NCBI GenBank assembly: GCA_018222585.1
Contig: JAAFAB010000016.1
Coordinates: forward strand, 1-48,414
Origin: Paracoccaceae bacterium
GTDB lineage: Bacteria > Pseudomonadota > Alphaproteobacteria > Rhodobacterales > Rhodobacteraceae
Length of the DNA: 48,414 bases
Reading direction: 5' to 3'
Under the pieces are notes generated by a model. The model ran no database searches. It was given only the letters and a program-made list of their open reading frames with translations, and was not told where the DNA came from. A program made the position numbers and the translations under genes. Positions 41,430 to 48,414 of this stretch are shown here, in pieces. Within the stretch, counting starts at the first letter, position 1, and every line of letters begins with the position of its first letter.

Positions 41430-42212
41430 TCATCCCAACCAGACATCGAGAAACAGCATCAGAACGAGCCCGACTGCGAGACCGAGCGTCGCCCTGTTCT
41501 GATGGCCGCTGCGATGGGTTTCGGGGATGATTTCGTGGCTGATGACGTAGAGCATTGCGCCCGCGGCAAAGGCCAGTCCCCATGGCAGCAGCGGTTCCGA
41601 CAGCGTGATGATCCCGGCCCCGAGCAGGCCGCCAATCGGCTCGACCATGCCCGTCAGCGCCGCGATGCCCCAGGCGCGCAGCTTCGGATATCCCTCGCCC
41701 AGCAGAGATACAGCGACGGCCAATCCTTCGGGCGCATTCTGAAGCCCGATGCCGACAGCAAGCGGCAAACCGCCCTCCATACCTCCGGATCCGAAGCCGA
41801 CCCCGACCGCGAGGCCTTCGGGGAAGTTGTGGATCGTGATCGCGATGATGAAAAGCCAGACCCGCCGCAAAGACGCCGCTTCGGGCCCTTCGCGTCCCGT
41901 CTTGAAATGCTCGTGCGGCAGCTTTTCGTTCATCAGCGCGACAGCCCCCATGCCCAAGAGGATCGAGACGCATACGATGGCCGCAGGCATCGCGCCGTTC
42001 TCGAACATCGGCTCTGCGGCATCTAATGCCGGGATGATCAGCGAAAAGAACGAGGCTGACAGCATGACACCGGCAGCGAAGCCGAGCGACAGATCGCGCG
42101 TGGCCCGGGACGGGATGCGCCCGAACAGCACGGGAGCTGCTCCGACTGCCGTGAGCGAACCGGCAGCGAGACTTCCGAGAAAGCCGAGCATTATCGGGGA
42201 CAGATTTTCCAT
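41430..42212 (-). CDS. ZIP-family metal transporter (ZupT-like)
   Basis: A 260-residue protein with about eight helices. The metal-binding motifs are IAITIHNFPEGLAVGVGFG and VGIGLQNAPEGLAVAVSLLG, and a short His-containing loop (LPHEHFKTGREGPE) lies between helices. It is typical of ZupT/GufA-type ZIPs that import Zn and other divalent metals. In the second motif the usual His is Gln, as in several GufA members. It lies 12 bp after DUF411 and 4 bp before lspA. It is the second ZIP in the window; the other belongs to the MntR-linked pair. Confidence 0.9.
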   Translation of the reverse strand: MENLSPIMLGFLGSLAAGSLTAVGAAPVLFGRIPSRATRDLSLGFAAGVMLSASFFSLIIPALDAAEPMFENGAMPAAIVCVSILLGMGAVALMNEKLPHEHFKTGREGPEAASLRRVWLFIIAITIHNFPEGLAVGVGFGSGGMEGGLPLAVGIGLQNAPEGLAVAVSLLGEGYPKLRAWGIAALTGMVEPIGGLLGAGIITLSEPLLPWGLAFAAGAMLYVISHEIIPETHRSGHQNRATLGLAVGLVLMLFLDVWLG

Positions 42213-42224
42213 GGGCGGGCCAGA

Positions 42225-42680
42225 TTATCCTTCGGCGTAGCTCGAAAAGACTTCCGTCGACCCGTCCTCGCGGATGAGGAAGACATCATAGGCCTCGCGG
42301 TCGTCTTCTGGCCCCATGCCGGGCGAGCCATAGGGCATCCCAGGCACGGCGAGACCGACTGCGTCCGGGCGCTCATCGAGAAGGCGGCGGATGTCAGCGG
42401 CCGGTACATGGCCTTCGATCACGTAGCCGTCAATGAGCGCGGTGTGGCAGGAGACCATGCGCTGCGGCACGCCGTTGTCGAGCTTGAAGCGAACCAGCGA
42501 CCCACCGAACATGTCCTGGCCGGTCGGCACAAAACCGTTCTCTTCGAGGTGGTTCATCCACGAGAGGCAGCAGCCGCAACCGTTCGTCTTGCGGACGTCG
42601 ATCGCCGTTGCCTCTGCGAGGGCCTGGGCCGCCGGGAAAAGGGCGAGCGTGATGGCAAGAGCTTGGGTCATGCGTTTCAT
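42225..42680 (-). CDS. DUF411 family exported metal-binding protein
   Basis: A 151-residue protein with a signal peptide (residues 1-22, ALA). The signature is KTNGCGCCLSWMNHLEENGF, then MVSCHTALIDGYVIEGHVP, then LAVPGMPYGSPGM. The CGCC cysteines and the Met-rich end suggest copper binding in the periplasm. It lies 3 bp after the M23 peptidase stop. It is a paralogue of the protein at 27690-28187. Confidence 0.9.
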   Translation of the reverse strand: MKRMTQALAITLALFPAAQALAEATAIDVRKTNGCGCCLSWMNHLEENGFVPTGQDMFGGSLVRFKLDNGVPQRMVSCHTALIDGYVIEGHVPAADIRRLLDERPDAVGLAVPGMPYGSPGMGPEDDREAYDVFLIREDGSTEVFSSYAEG

Positions 42681-42683
42681 GGG

Positions 42684-44057
42684 TCAGAGCCTTTCGGTTG
42701 TCGTTTCGGCAATCTCGCTGCCGAGGTTTTCATTCAGAAGCGCCCGCGCCTCGGCCAGACGCGAGAGCGCGGCGGTATCATCCGCTTCGCTCTCAGCTGC
42801 TTCGGCGAGCCGGTCGTCAGTGAGGGGGTCAGTCGGGCGCCCATCCACGAGGACTTCGTAGTGCAGGTTCGGACCTGTCGCCGTGCCAGTCGCGCCGACG
42901 CGGCCGATCACATCTCCCGCCGCAACGCGTTGGCCTTGTGCCAGGTCTTCCGGCACGGCGCTCAGATGCGCGTAGCGCGTCATGGTGTCGGAGCCGTGCG
43001 AGATTTCGACCACACGGCCATAGCCACCGCGCCAGCCAATGAAACTAACCCGCCCCGGTGCCGTCGATTGAACCGGTGTCCCACGTGCCGCTGCGAAATC
43101 GACGCCTGTGTGCATCCGGACGTTGCCAAAGACCGGATGCGTGCGGCGTCCGAACACCGAGCTGAGGCGCGCACCCTCGACCGGCTGTGCGAAGACGCGC
43201 AGCACCTCGCCATCGACGTAGATCGTCGCCTGACCGCTGCCGTCGTCCGGCCATACGATCTCGTAAAGCGAACCGCCGATCTCCAGTGCGGCGAAGGCGA
43301 GTTCGGGCTGTCCGATCCTGTCCTCGCCGACCCGCGCCTCACGCCAGAGAAGCCTTAGTGCTTCGCCGCCGGCCATCTCGCGGCGGAAATCCACGGTCCC
43401 ACCCAGCATCTGCGCAAGGTCCACGGAAAAACGGGCGGGTATGCCGGCTTCTTCGAGTGCCGCGAAGATCGAGCTGTCGATCACCGCTTCGCCGGCAAGG
43501 GTTACGATCTCCGGATCCGGAGTCACGACCTGTGTGGACAACCGCTCGCCGAACACCACCTCGATCCGAACCCCGTCCTCGACGGCAAGTGCGACGGTGC
43601 GGGGGCTGCCGTCCATGGTCGAAGCAACAGTGACCGAGTGCCCCGGCCGCAGCCGTCGCAGATCGTATTCCGCGCCAAGCGCGAGGGCAACTTCGGCTCT
43701 GTCAGGTGCCGCAAGTCCAGCTTCGGACAGCAAGAAATCGAGCGTCTCGCCAGGTGCAATGTCGCGCGACCAAGTCGACAGGGGTGGCTCGATCGCCTGC
43801 ATCAGCCTGCCGGCAAACGCGACCTGCAGAAGGGGCAGCGGGCTGAGGTCGGGTGCATCGTCTGCCCATGCCGCCGCGGGCAGCGTCATGGGGATGTCAA
43901 CGTTTAGGGGGGCTTCAGGACGCTGGGGCGTCCAATTACCTGCCGAGGCAAGTTCCGGCGGCACGGGTTCTTTCGACAAAAGATCGGAGATGGCGATAGC
44001 CGCCCCCGAAACCGTCCCCGCAATTGCGACACAAGCCGCCAAAGTTCTGAGCCTCAT
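42684..44057 (-). CDS. M23-family peptidoglycan endopeptidase
   Basis: A 457-residue protein with an N-terminal signal or anchor (residues 5-25) and a middle region with FAALEEAGIPARFSVDLAQML and DFRREMAGGEALRLLW, like the OapA/Csd3-type inhibitory domains. The LytM domain holds GRRTHPVFGNVRMHTGVDFAA (His and Asp about 315-319) and LHYEVLVDGRP (about 396), the zinc ligands. It cuts peptide cross-links. The ATG at 44057 overlaps the SCO stop. Its place in a metal operon with lipoprotein and L,D-transpeptidase genes points to wall remodelling. Confidence 0.88.
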   Translation of the reverse strand: MRLRTLAACVAIAGTVSGAAIAISDLLSKEPVPPELASAGNWTPQRPEAPLNVDIPMTLPAAAWADDAPDLSPLPLLQVAFAGRLMQAIEPPLSTWSRDIAPGETLDFLLSEAGLAAPDRAEVALALGAEYDLRRLRPGHSVTVASTMDGSPRTVALAVEDGVRIEVVFGERLSTQVVTPDPEIVTLAGEAVIDSSIFAALEEAGIPARFSVDLAQMLGGTVDFRREMAGGEALRLLWREARVGEDRIGQPELAFAALEIGGSLYEIVWPDDGSGQATIYVDGEVLRVFAQPVEGARLSSVFGRRTHPVFGNVRMHTGVDFAAARGTPVQSTAPGRVSFIGWRGGYGRVVEISHGSDTMTRYAHLSAVPEDLAQGQRVAAGDVIGRVGATGTATGPNLHYEVLVDGRPTDPLTDDRLAEAAESEADDTAALSRLAEARALLNENLGSEIAETTTERL

Positions 44058-44680
44058 GTCGCCCCCTCCATTTCTTCTTCCAGCGCGCGGCGGATCTTCG
44101 GCACCGCGAATTCTTTGGGCTCGTGATAGTCGATCATGGTGACGAATCGCCCAGAGGCTGCGAACAGGAAGACGCTCGCGGTGTGGTTCATCGTGTAATC
44201 GCCGCTCTCCGTCGGTACTTGCTCGTAGGTGGCGCGGAAGCCGTCCGCGACGCGCGCGATCTGCTCTTCCGGCCCCGTCCAGCCACGGAGCGCAGGATGG
44301 AAGTAGCCGACATATTCGGCCATCGTTTCGACAGTGTCGCGCTCGGGATCGACCGTGATGAAAACCACGTTCATCTCGTCGGCCTCGTTTCCCAGATCGT
44401 CGAGCCATCCCGAAATGTCCGAGAGCGTGGTCGGGCAGACATCGGGACAGTAGGTGAAGCCGAAGAACGCCATCGTCGGGCGACCGATCAGGGTTTCCGG
44501 CCCGACCGCGTTGCCCTCATGATCCGTCAGACGGAAATCCATCTCGGTCAGGGCCACAGGCCGCTGCCCGACAGGTGCGGGAGCACCGGGTCCGTCGACC
44601 CGCCACCAACCGACGAAGAGCATCAGGGCGACCACCCCGACACCAGCCGCGCCGTACCCCAGGATCGCCCGTGGCCGCAT
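44054..44680 (-). CDS. SCO1/SenC-family copper chaperone
   Basis: A 208-residue protein with an N-terminal anchor (residues 8-26) and a thioredoxin fold. The copper motif is GFTYCPDVCPT (Cys78 and Cys82), with His166 in YTMNHTASVFLF and ITVDPERDT between them. It delivers copper to the CuA site of cytochrome oxidase. It starts within the stop of the PCuAC gene (TGATG). It is the second SCO protein of this operon. Confidence 0.93.
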   Translation of the reverse strand: MRPRAILGYGAAGVGVVALMLFVGWWRVDGPGAPAPVGQRPVALTEMDFRLTDHEGNAVGPETLIGRPTMAFFGFTYCPDVCPTTLSDISGWLDDLGNEADEMNVVFITVDPERDTVETMAEYVGYFHPALRGWTGPEEQIARVADGFRATYEQVPTESGDYTMNHTASVFLFAASGRFVTMIDYHEPKEFAVPKIRRALEEEMEGAT

Positions 44681-45147
44681 CAGTCCTCCGGCCCCCGCGC
44701 GGCGATGCCGAGGATCGGCACCTCGACCGTCACCTCGCCTCCGTCGTCGAAAAGCAGGGTCAGCGGAAAGGTGTCCCCTTCCGTCATCGGTTCTTGTAGC
44801 CGCATCAGCATTGCGTGCAGGCCCCCCGGTTCGAGCGCGACGCTCTCGCCCGGGGCGATCGCGATCTCCCCCGCCGGGTTCATGGAACTCACACCTTCGG
44901 CATTTGTCTTCGTCTCGTGAATTTCGGGCATCATCGCGAGCGGCGTTGTAAGGCCGATCAGCGTCACTGGCTCGTCGCCAGTGTTGCGGATCGTCATGTA
45001 AGCGGCCCCGGGACGGTTCATCCCGATGGAGGCGCGGGACCACGCGTTCTCGACGACAACATCCTCGGGTCCGGCCAGCGCGGGCGCTGAGAACCCTCCA
45101 AGGGTCAAAAGCGCCGCCAGTGTGCTGGTCAAAATATACTTTTTCAT
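44680..45147 (-). CDS. PCuAC-family periplasmic copper chaperone
   Basis: A 155-residue protein with a signal peptide (cut near ALA-G). The copper ligands are MMPEIHETKTNAEGVSSM and PGGLHAMLM, the H-x10-M-x21-H-x-M type. It passes Cu(I) to SCO proteins and cytochrome oxidase. AGGA lies about 8 bases before the ATG at 45147. It sits between dsbA and the SCO gene, a logical order for copper delivery. Confidence 0.92.
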   Translation of the reverse strand: MKKYILTSTLAALLTLGGFSAPALAGPEDVVVENAWSRASIGMNRPGAAYMTIRNTGDEPVTLIGLTTPLAMMPEIHETKTNAEGVSSMNPAGEIAIAPGESVALEPGGLHAMLMRLQEPMTEGDTFPLTLLFDDGGEVTVEVPILGIAARGPED

Positions 45148-45170
45148 CGTTCTGATCCTGCCCTTTGTAT

Positions 45171-45830
45171 TCAGCTTTGCGCGGCAGCGACTTCGGCGGC
45201 CACCAGACGACGCAATTCTGCCTCCCCGAATGGATCGAGCGGCTTGCCGTTCACGAAGAATGTGGGCGTCTGGCGAATTCCCACGGTCTCGACGTCGGCA
45301 CGATCCTGGTTCAGGATCGCCACGACATCGGGCGCCATCATTTGCGTGCGCGCGGCCTCGGCATCGAGTCCGGCCGTGGCGGCGATCTGAAGGATCAGGC
45401 CGGGCGCCGGGGCACCGTGCGACGCCCATCTCGGCTGTTCCCGCAGAACGGCCTCAAGCACCGGCACGTAAACGTCCTGCATGCGTGCCGCCTCGAGCAC
45501 GCGGATCGCTTCCTCGGATGCCGCGCCGTGGAAGGGCGTGTAGCGGATCACGACGCGGACAGCATCCCCATGCTCGGCCATGATGTCCTTCACGACGGGA
45601 TGAAAGGCGCGACAGGCCTCGCAGGCCGGATCGAAGAATTCGACGATCGTGACGGGCGCTTCCGCAGGCCCGAGGATGGGCGAGTAGGGGCGGATCATCG
45701 CGTCCGCGAGTTCCGGCGCAACAGGCTCCGCTTCGGCCACCGGGCCGGGGCGGGTTGCAAACCAGGTGGTTCCGCCGAAACCGGCGACGCCGAAGGCGAG
45801 AACGGACAGGATCAGGGCGCGTCGGTTCAT
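45171..45830 (-). CDS. DsbA-family thiol oxidoreductase
   Basis: A 219-residue protein with a signal or anchor (residues 5-25) and a thioredoxin fold. The active site is FFDPACEACRAF (Cys70 and Cys73) and the cis-Pro loop is QTPTFFVNGKPL. It oxidises or isomerises periplasmic thiols. It overlaps the dsbB stop by 4 bp, so the pair is coupled. It likely keeps SCO, DUF411 and other Cys proteins of the island in the right redox state. Confidence 0.9.
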   Translation of the reverse strand: MNRRALILSVLAFGVAGFGGTTWFATRPGPVAEAEPVAPELADAMIRPYSPILGPAEAPVTIVEFFDPACEACRAFHPVVKDIMAEHGDAVRVVIRYTPFHGAASEEAIRVLEAARMQDVYVPVLEAVLREQPRWASHGAPAPGLILQIAATAGLDAEAARTQMMAPDVVAILNQDRADVETVGIRQTPTFFVNGKPLDPFGEAELRRLVAAEVAAAQS

Positions 45831-46249
45831 TTTCGTGTGTCCTTCAATGAAAGGGCCGACAGCGCCCCGATCAGCGCGAAGGCGGCGAGGGCCATCAGCG
45901 GGATCGGGATGCCGAAGACCAGTTGGTTGTCATCGGTGCAAGAGGGGCCGGTGGCCGTGCAGGGCTGGATGCGTTCGGGAACAAGACCGACGTACAGCCC
46001 CATGTGCCAGAGGGCGATTGCGCCGCCGCCAAGCGCCAATGCGATGCCGTAGCGCCCCACACGGCCGTCCCGCCACCAAAGGCCCAGCCCTAGGATAATG
46101 GCCAAGGGAAACATGAAGGCGCGCTGGAACCAGCACAGCACACAGGGCGTCTGCCCCAGCACCTCGCCGATGAAAAGCACGGCAAGCGAGGCGACGAGCG
46201 CGATGATCCACGCCAGCCCGAGGGCTGTTTCTCCGGACATACGGTTCAT
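45827..46249 (-). CDS. dsbB: DsbB-like disulfide reoxidising membrane protein
   Basis: A 140-residue four-helix protein from the ATG at 46249, with AGAGGA upstream. The first cysteine pair is TPCVLCWFQRAF (Cys36 and Cys39), and the second is IQPCTATGPSC (Cys97 and Cys104), the DsbB arrangement that passes electrons from DsbA to quinone. It starts just after the SCO stop and overlaps dsbA. Confidence 0.9.
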   Translation of the reverse strand: MNRMSGETALGLAWIIALVASLAVLFIGEVLGQTPCVLCWFQRAFMFPLAIILGLGLWWRDGRVGRYGIALALGGGAIALWHMGLYVGLVPERIQPCTATGPSCTDDNQLVFGIPIPLMALAAFALIGALSALSLKDTRK

Positions 46250-46254
46250 TTCGG

Positions 46255-46857
46255 TCAGATCCTCTTTTCCAGATCGGCGAGGATCTCTTCGGCGGAGGTG
46301 CCGTAGGGCCACGAGTCGGCGAAGCCCGCGTCGGGATCGAAGAGGAACAGATGCGACGTGTGGCCCATGGTGTACCCATCCCGCGCTGCGGCCTCTTCGA
46401 CGCGCTCAAAGAAGATTGGAAACGTCTCGGACGTGGCGGCGATCTGTTCCGGCGTGCCCGTCAGCCCGATGATGCCCGAATCGAACAGCGGGACGTATTC
46501 GGCGAGTGCTGCGGGCGTGTCTCGTTCAGGGTCGATTGTTATGAAAATCGGCTGGACCTTGGCGGCATCGTCGCCCAGACCCTTCATCACCGCCGCGACC
46601 TCAGATAGGGTCGTTGGGCAGACGTCGGGGCAGTTGGTAAAGCCGAAAAAAACCAGCATCCAGCGCCCCGCAAAGTCCTCCTCGGTTCGAACCATACCCT
46701 GGTGGTCCGTCAGTTCGAATTTAGCGAAAAAAGGCGGTTCGGCGTCGGTTCGGGCGCGGTCGGCACGATAGTCGGACCAGAGCAAAAGCCATACGAAGGC
46801 AAGCGCTGCCACGCCTGCCAAAACCCAAAGAAACTTCTGTGCCGATGTAAGGGACAA
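46255..46857 (-). CDS. SCO1/SenC-family protein, first gene of the MerR-controlled operon
   Basis: A 200-residue protein with an N-terminal anchor (residues 8-28), the copper site GFTNCPDVCPT (Cys76 and Cys80), ITIDPERDT, and His166 in YTMGHTSHLFLF. It appears to start with TTG at 46857 because no ATG or GTG fits, and an AGG lies about 9 bases upstream. The MerR-type promoter at 46893-46923 lies just before it. It is a paralogue of the SCO gene at 44054. One copy may act in copper transfer and the other in thiol chemistry. Confidence 0.9.
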   Translation of the reverse strand: MSLTSAQKFLWVLAGVAALAFVWLLLWSDYRADRARTDAEPPFFAKFELTDHQGMVRTEEDFAGRWMLVFFGFTNCPDVCPTTLSEVAAVMKGLGDDAAKVQPIFITIDPERDTPAALAEYVPLFDSGIIGLTGTPEQIAATSETFPIFFERVEEAAARDGYTMGHTSHLFLFDPDAGFADSWPYGTSAEEILADLEKRI

Positions 46858-46892
46858 TCCTGTTCGCCTGTTATTGATTCTTATTGCATGTG

Positions 46893-46923
46893 CGGATACA
46901 TCCTCTAGCCGCTAGAGGTTCAA
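46893..46923 (-). promoter_or_regulatory. MerR-type promoter of the 13-gene operon
   Basis: On the minus strand TTGAAC (46918-46923) and TATCCG (46893-46898) are 19 bases apart. The spacer begins with the near-perfect dyad CTCTAGCGGCTAGAGG. It is the most symmetrical of the four related sites and lies between the operon and the divergent MerR gene. Confidence 0.85.
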
Positions 46924-46972
46924 GCACGAAATCATGGTATAGCTTGAACTCACGCGTCTGTGAATCCGACAC

Positions 46973-47001
46973 TTGTTTATTCCGACGGCAAAACCTACAC
47001 A
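46973..47001 (+). promoter_or_regulatory. Candidate promoter of the MerR-family gene
   Basis: TTGTTT (46973-46978) and TACACA (46996-47001) are 17 bases apart, upstream of the regulator's start at 47029. The boxes are only moderate matches. Confidence 0.35.
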
Positions 47002-47028
47002 AACTGTATCTTTTTCATGGAGGCGAAA

Positions 47029-47457
47029 ATGCTCACGATCGGTACTCTGTCAAAGAAGACTGGCACAAAAGTGCAGACCATCCGGTACTACGAACAGATC
47101 GGACTCATGCCCGAACCTGGCAGGACCGAAGGCGGACAGAGGCGCTACGACAATGCACAGCTCGACCGACTGTCCTTCATCCGCCATTCGCGGCAACTCG
47201 GTTTCTCGCTCGATGCGATCCGCGAGCTGCTCGACCTCAGCGACCATCCCAACCGCCCCTGCGACGAGGCAGATGCCATCGCGCGTCGCCAGCTCAAACA
47301 GGTGGAGCAGCGCATGGCCCGCCTGAAGGCGCTGCGCACGGAACTGAAACGCATGGTTCACGAATGCAGCGGCGGGCGGACGGGAGACTGCAAGGTGCTT
47401 GAGGTGTTGCGGGACCATTCGGAATGCCTGACCGAGCACGAGGAAATCGGGGCCTGA
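47029..47457 (+). CDS. MerR-family metal-responsive activator (ZntR/CadR/PbrR-like)
   Basis: A 142-residue protein from the ATG at 47029, preceded by GGAGGC. The N-terminal winged helix has LTIGTLSKKTGTKVQTIRYYEQIGLMP, followed by a long dimer helix. Metal-site cysteines are Cys78 (RPCDEAD), Cys113 and Cys121 (HECSGGRTGDCKVLEVL), with Cys133. This is the layout of Zn/Cd/Pb sensors and not the two-Cys CueR site. It is divergent from the 13-gene operon. The four 19-bp-spaced promoters in the window share one dyad, so it probably controls all of them. Confidence 0.92.
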   Translation: MLTIGTLSKKTGTKVQTIRYYEQIGLMPEPGRTEGGQRRYDNAQLDRLSFIRHSRQLGFSLDAIRELLDLSDHPNRPCDEADAIARRQLKQVEQRMARLKALRTELKRMVHECSGGRTGDCKVLEVLRDHSECLTEHEEIGA

Positions 47458-47509
47458 AGGAATTCAGCCAACATTCCGGCTGGAACGCAGATCAGCCGCA
47501 GAAGTTAAT

Positions 47510-48139
47510 GTGTCGTACAACACAGGCTGGAACCACAAAATGGCTGCTAGACAAAATTCAATGGAGAGACGGACGCTTTGGATCGTTCTGGCGCTCAATA
47601 TCGGTTTGGCCGTGGCCTTTTTCGCAACAGGCGCCTTCGGCGACTCAAGTGCCCTGATCGCCAACGGGCTCGATAACCTCTCCGACAGCTTCGTCTACGC
47701 GATCAGCCTTTTCGCTTTGTCCCGATCCGACAAATGGAAACGCGGGGCGGCGAACGTTTCCGGCGGGCTGCTGATCCTGTTCGCCGCTGGTATCCTCTAC
47801 GATGCATGGCGCCGCTACATCGGCGGGTCAGATCCGCTCGGGACGATCATGATCGCCATGGCCCTGTTTGCGGCGGCGATCAACGCAGTCTGCGTCTGGC
47901 TGCTCGCTAAGCTCAAAGATCCGGACGTCAACATCCGCGCGGCCAACACCTTCAGTTACAACGATTTCGCCGCGAACCTCGGAATCGTCTTGGCTGGCGG
48001 CCTCGTCGCCTGGCTGGGAACCAACTGGCCGGACCTCGTCGTCGGCGTGATTGTCGCCGGGATCGCGGCCTGGGGAGGTATCGACATTCTGCGCGACGCA
48101 CACGGCGAACACCACAAAGCAGTTCATACGGGCAAATAG
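47510..48139 (+). CDS. Cation transporter of the CDF-like type
   Basis: A 209-residue membrane protein with six predicted helices. The first reads LWIVLALNIGLAVAFFATG and is followed by SALIANGLDNLSDSFVYAISLFAL, the CDF block in which Asp residues (usually H/DxxxD) bind metal. A later ANTFSYNDFAANLGIVLAGGLVAW segment has a second Asp/Asn pair, and the C-terminus is short (DAHGEHHKAVHTGK). It lacks the long CDF cytoplasmic domain. The start is uncertain: GTG at 47510, or ATG at 47540 or 47561. It lies 52 bp after the MerR gene and is probably co-transcribed with it. Confidence 0.82.
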   Translation: MSYNTGWNHKMAARQNSMERRTLWIVLALNIGLAVAFFATGAFGDSSALIANGLDNLSDSFVYAISLFALSRSDKWKRGAANVSGGLLILFAAGILYDAWRRYIGGSDPLGTIMIAMALFAAAINAVCVWLLAKLKDPDVNIRAANTFSYNDFAANLGIVLAGGLVAWLGTNWPDLVVGVIVAGIAAWGGIDILRDAHGEHHKAVHTGK

Positions 48140-48168
48140 TTGCGGGAGATTCTTTCTGAAAGAAAGGG

Positions 48169-48199
48169 TTGAAGCTATAGTGACTATAGTAATTAGGCT
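48169..48199 (+). promoter_or_regulatory. MerR-type promoter upstream of the transglutaminase-like gene
   Basis: TTGAAG (48169-48174) and TAGGCT (48194-48199) are 19 bases apart. The spacer begins CTATAGTGACTATAG, a perfect 6-bp dyad, a variant of the CTCTAG dyad in the other three. Confidence 0.75.
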
Positions 48200-48235
48200 T
48201 GTTCCAAGACGATTCGAGGAGCGACTCCGTTGCAG

Positions 48236-48414
48236 ATGACCGACCCCCTACTTGCACCCACCAAATTACTGGATTTTGATGCCGCGCCTCTTGCGCATCT
48301 AATTGAGACCCGCGGCTGGCGCGGCTTATCCGAATACGATCGGATCGGAGCTGCCTATGATTTCGTTCGGAATGAAATCGCGTTCGGATACAATCGAGCT
48401 GACGACATCCCCGC
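48236..48414 (+). CDS. Transglutaminase-like domain protein, 5' part (truncated at window edge)
   Basis: From the ATG at 48236 an open frame runs off the window after 59 codons. It reads MTDPLLAPTKLLDFDAAP, then LIETRGWRGLSEYDRIGAAYDFVRNEIAFGYNRADDIPA. The FVRNEIAFGYNRADDIPA segment resembles the beginning of the transglutaminase-like (papain-fold) domain; the catalytic Cys would lie beyond the window. Proteins of this kind occur beside MerR-type metal regulators, with unknown role. GAGGAG lies 14 bases upstream. The MerR-type promoter at 48169 precedes it. Confidence 0.7.
   Translation, partial: MTDPLLAPTKLLDFDAAPLAHLIETRGWRGLSEYDRIGAAYDFVRNEIAFGYNRADDIP

Noticed and set aside
1..48414. CRISPR array, tRNA, rRNA, relaxase or conjugation genes
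   Set aside because: No regularly spaced repeats, no cloverleaf with conserved arms and no relaxase or type IV secretion motifs were seen on either strand by eye.

Overview
The window looks like part of a large low-copy plasmid or chromid of an alphaproteobacterium, most likely a Rhodobacteraceae (Roseobacter-type) strain. The evidence is a complete repABC replication and partition operon with its antisense RNA, the Rhodobacterales/Rhizobiales plasmid families DUF1403 and DUF1612, high-GC coding bias in most genes, and alphaproteobacterial metal genes. The genus is inference. No relaxase, type IV secretion, rRNA or tRNA gene was seen.

Region 1 (1-10.0 kb) is a defence island that looks AT-richer than what follows. 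It holds a two-gene Thoeris system (ThsA SIR2-SLOG at 313-1752, ThsB TIR at 1785-2294). Tail to tail with it is a three-gene operon matching Shango (SngA TerB-type membrane protein, SngB ATPase, SngC Lhr-like helicase, 8427-2308 on the minus strand). A winged-helix Fic-like protein with a degenerate active site lies next to them, with its own repeated GAAACGAT operator.

Region 2 (10.1-21.7 kb) is plasmid maintenance: an ScpB homologue, a DUF1403 protein, a tyrosine recombinase, and a long ParB-like gene broken by four amber codons (each one change from CAG) and a frameshift. Then come two parS-like palindromes, repC, a repB-repC antisense RNA, repB, repA, a serine recombinase, and a DUF1612/HTH protein behind a perfect 10-bp inverted repeat.

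Region 3 (21.7-48.4 kb) is a metal-homeostasis island. It has a ZIP transporter translationally coupled to a two-domain multicopper oxidase, divergent from an MntR-like regulator. It also has a second oxidase operon (small Cys/Met protein, CueO/CopA-like oxidase, Asp-box propeller, DUF411 protein, cytochrome c) and a complete IS66 element with an 8-bp target duplication. Then follow an L,D-transpeptidase, a lipoprotein, a P1B-type ATPase, a zinc-ribbon protein and a second L,D-transpeptidase. Last is a 13-gene minus-strand operon (SCO, DsbB, DsbA, PCuAC, SCO, M23 peptidase, DUF411, ZIP, LspA, Lnt, a small membrane protein, a penicillin-acylase-like protein, CtaG), with a MerR-family regulator, a CDF-like transporter and a truncated transglutaminase-like gene.

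Four promoters in region 3 have the MerR-type layout: a TTGAA(C/G) -35 box, a 19-bp spacer opening with the dyad C(T/A)(C)TAG..CTA(G), and a -10 box. They precede the L,D-transpeptidase, the P-type ATPase, the 13-gene operon and the transglutaminase-like gene. The simplest reading is one metal-responsive MerR regulon. It would join metal export and import, copper delivery to cytochrome oxidase, periplasmic disulfide chemistry, lipoprotein maturation and peptidoglycan remodelling. This regulon is the best candidate here for an undescribed integrated system. All functional statements are from sequence reading alone; no database search was run.
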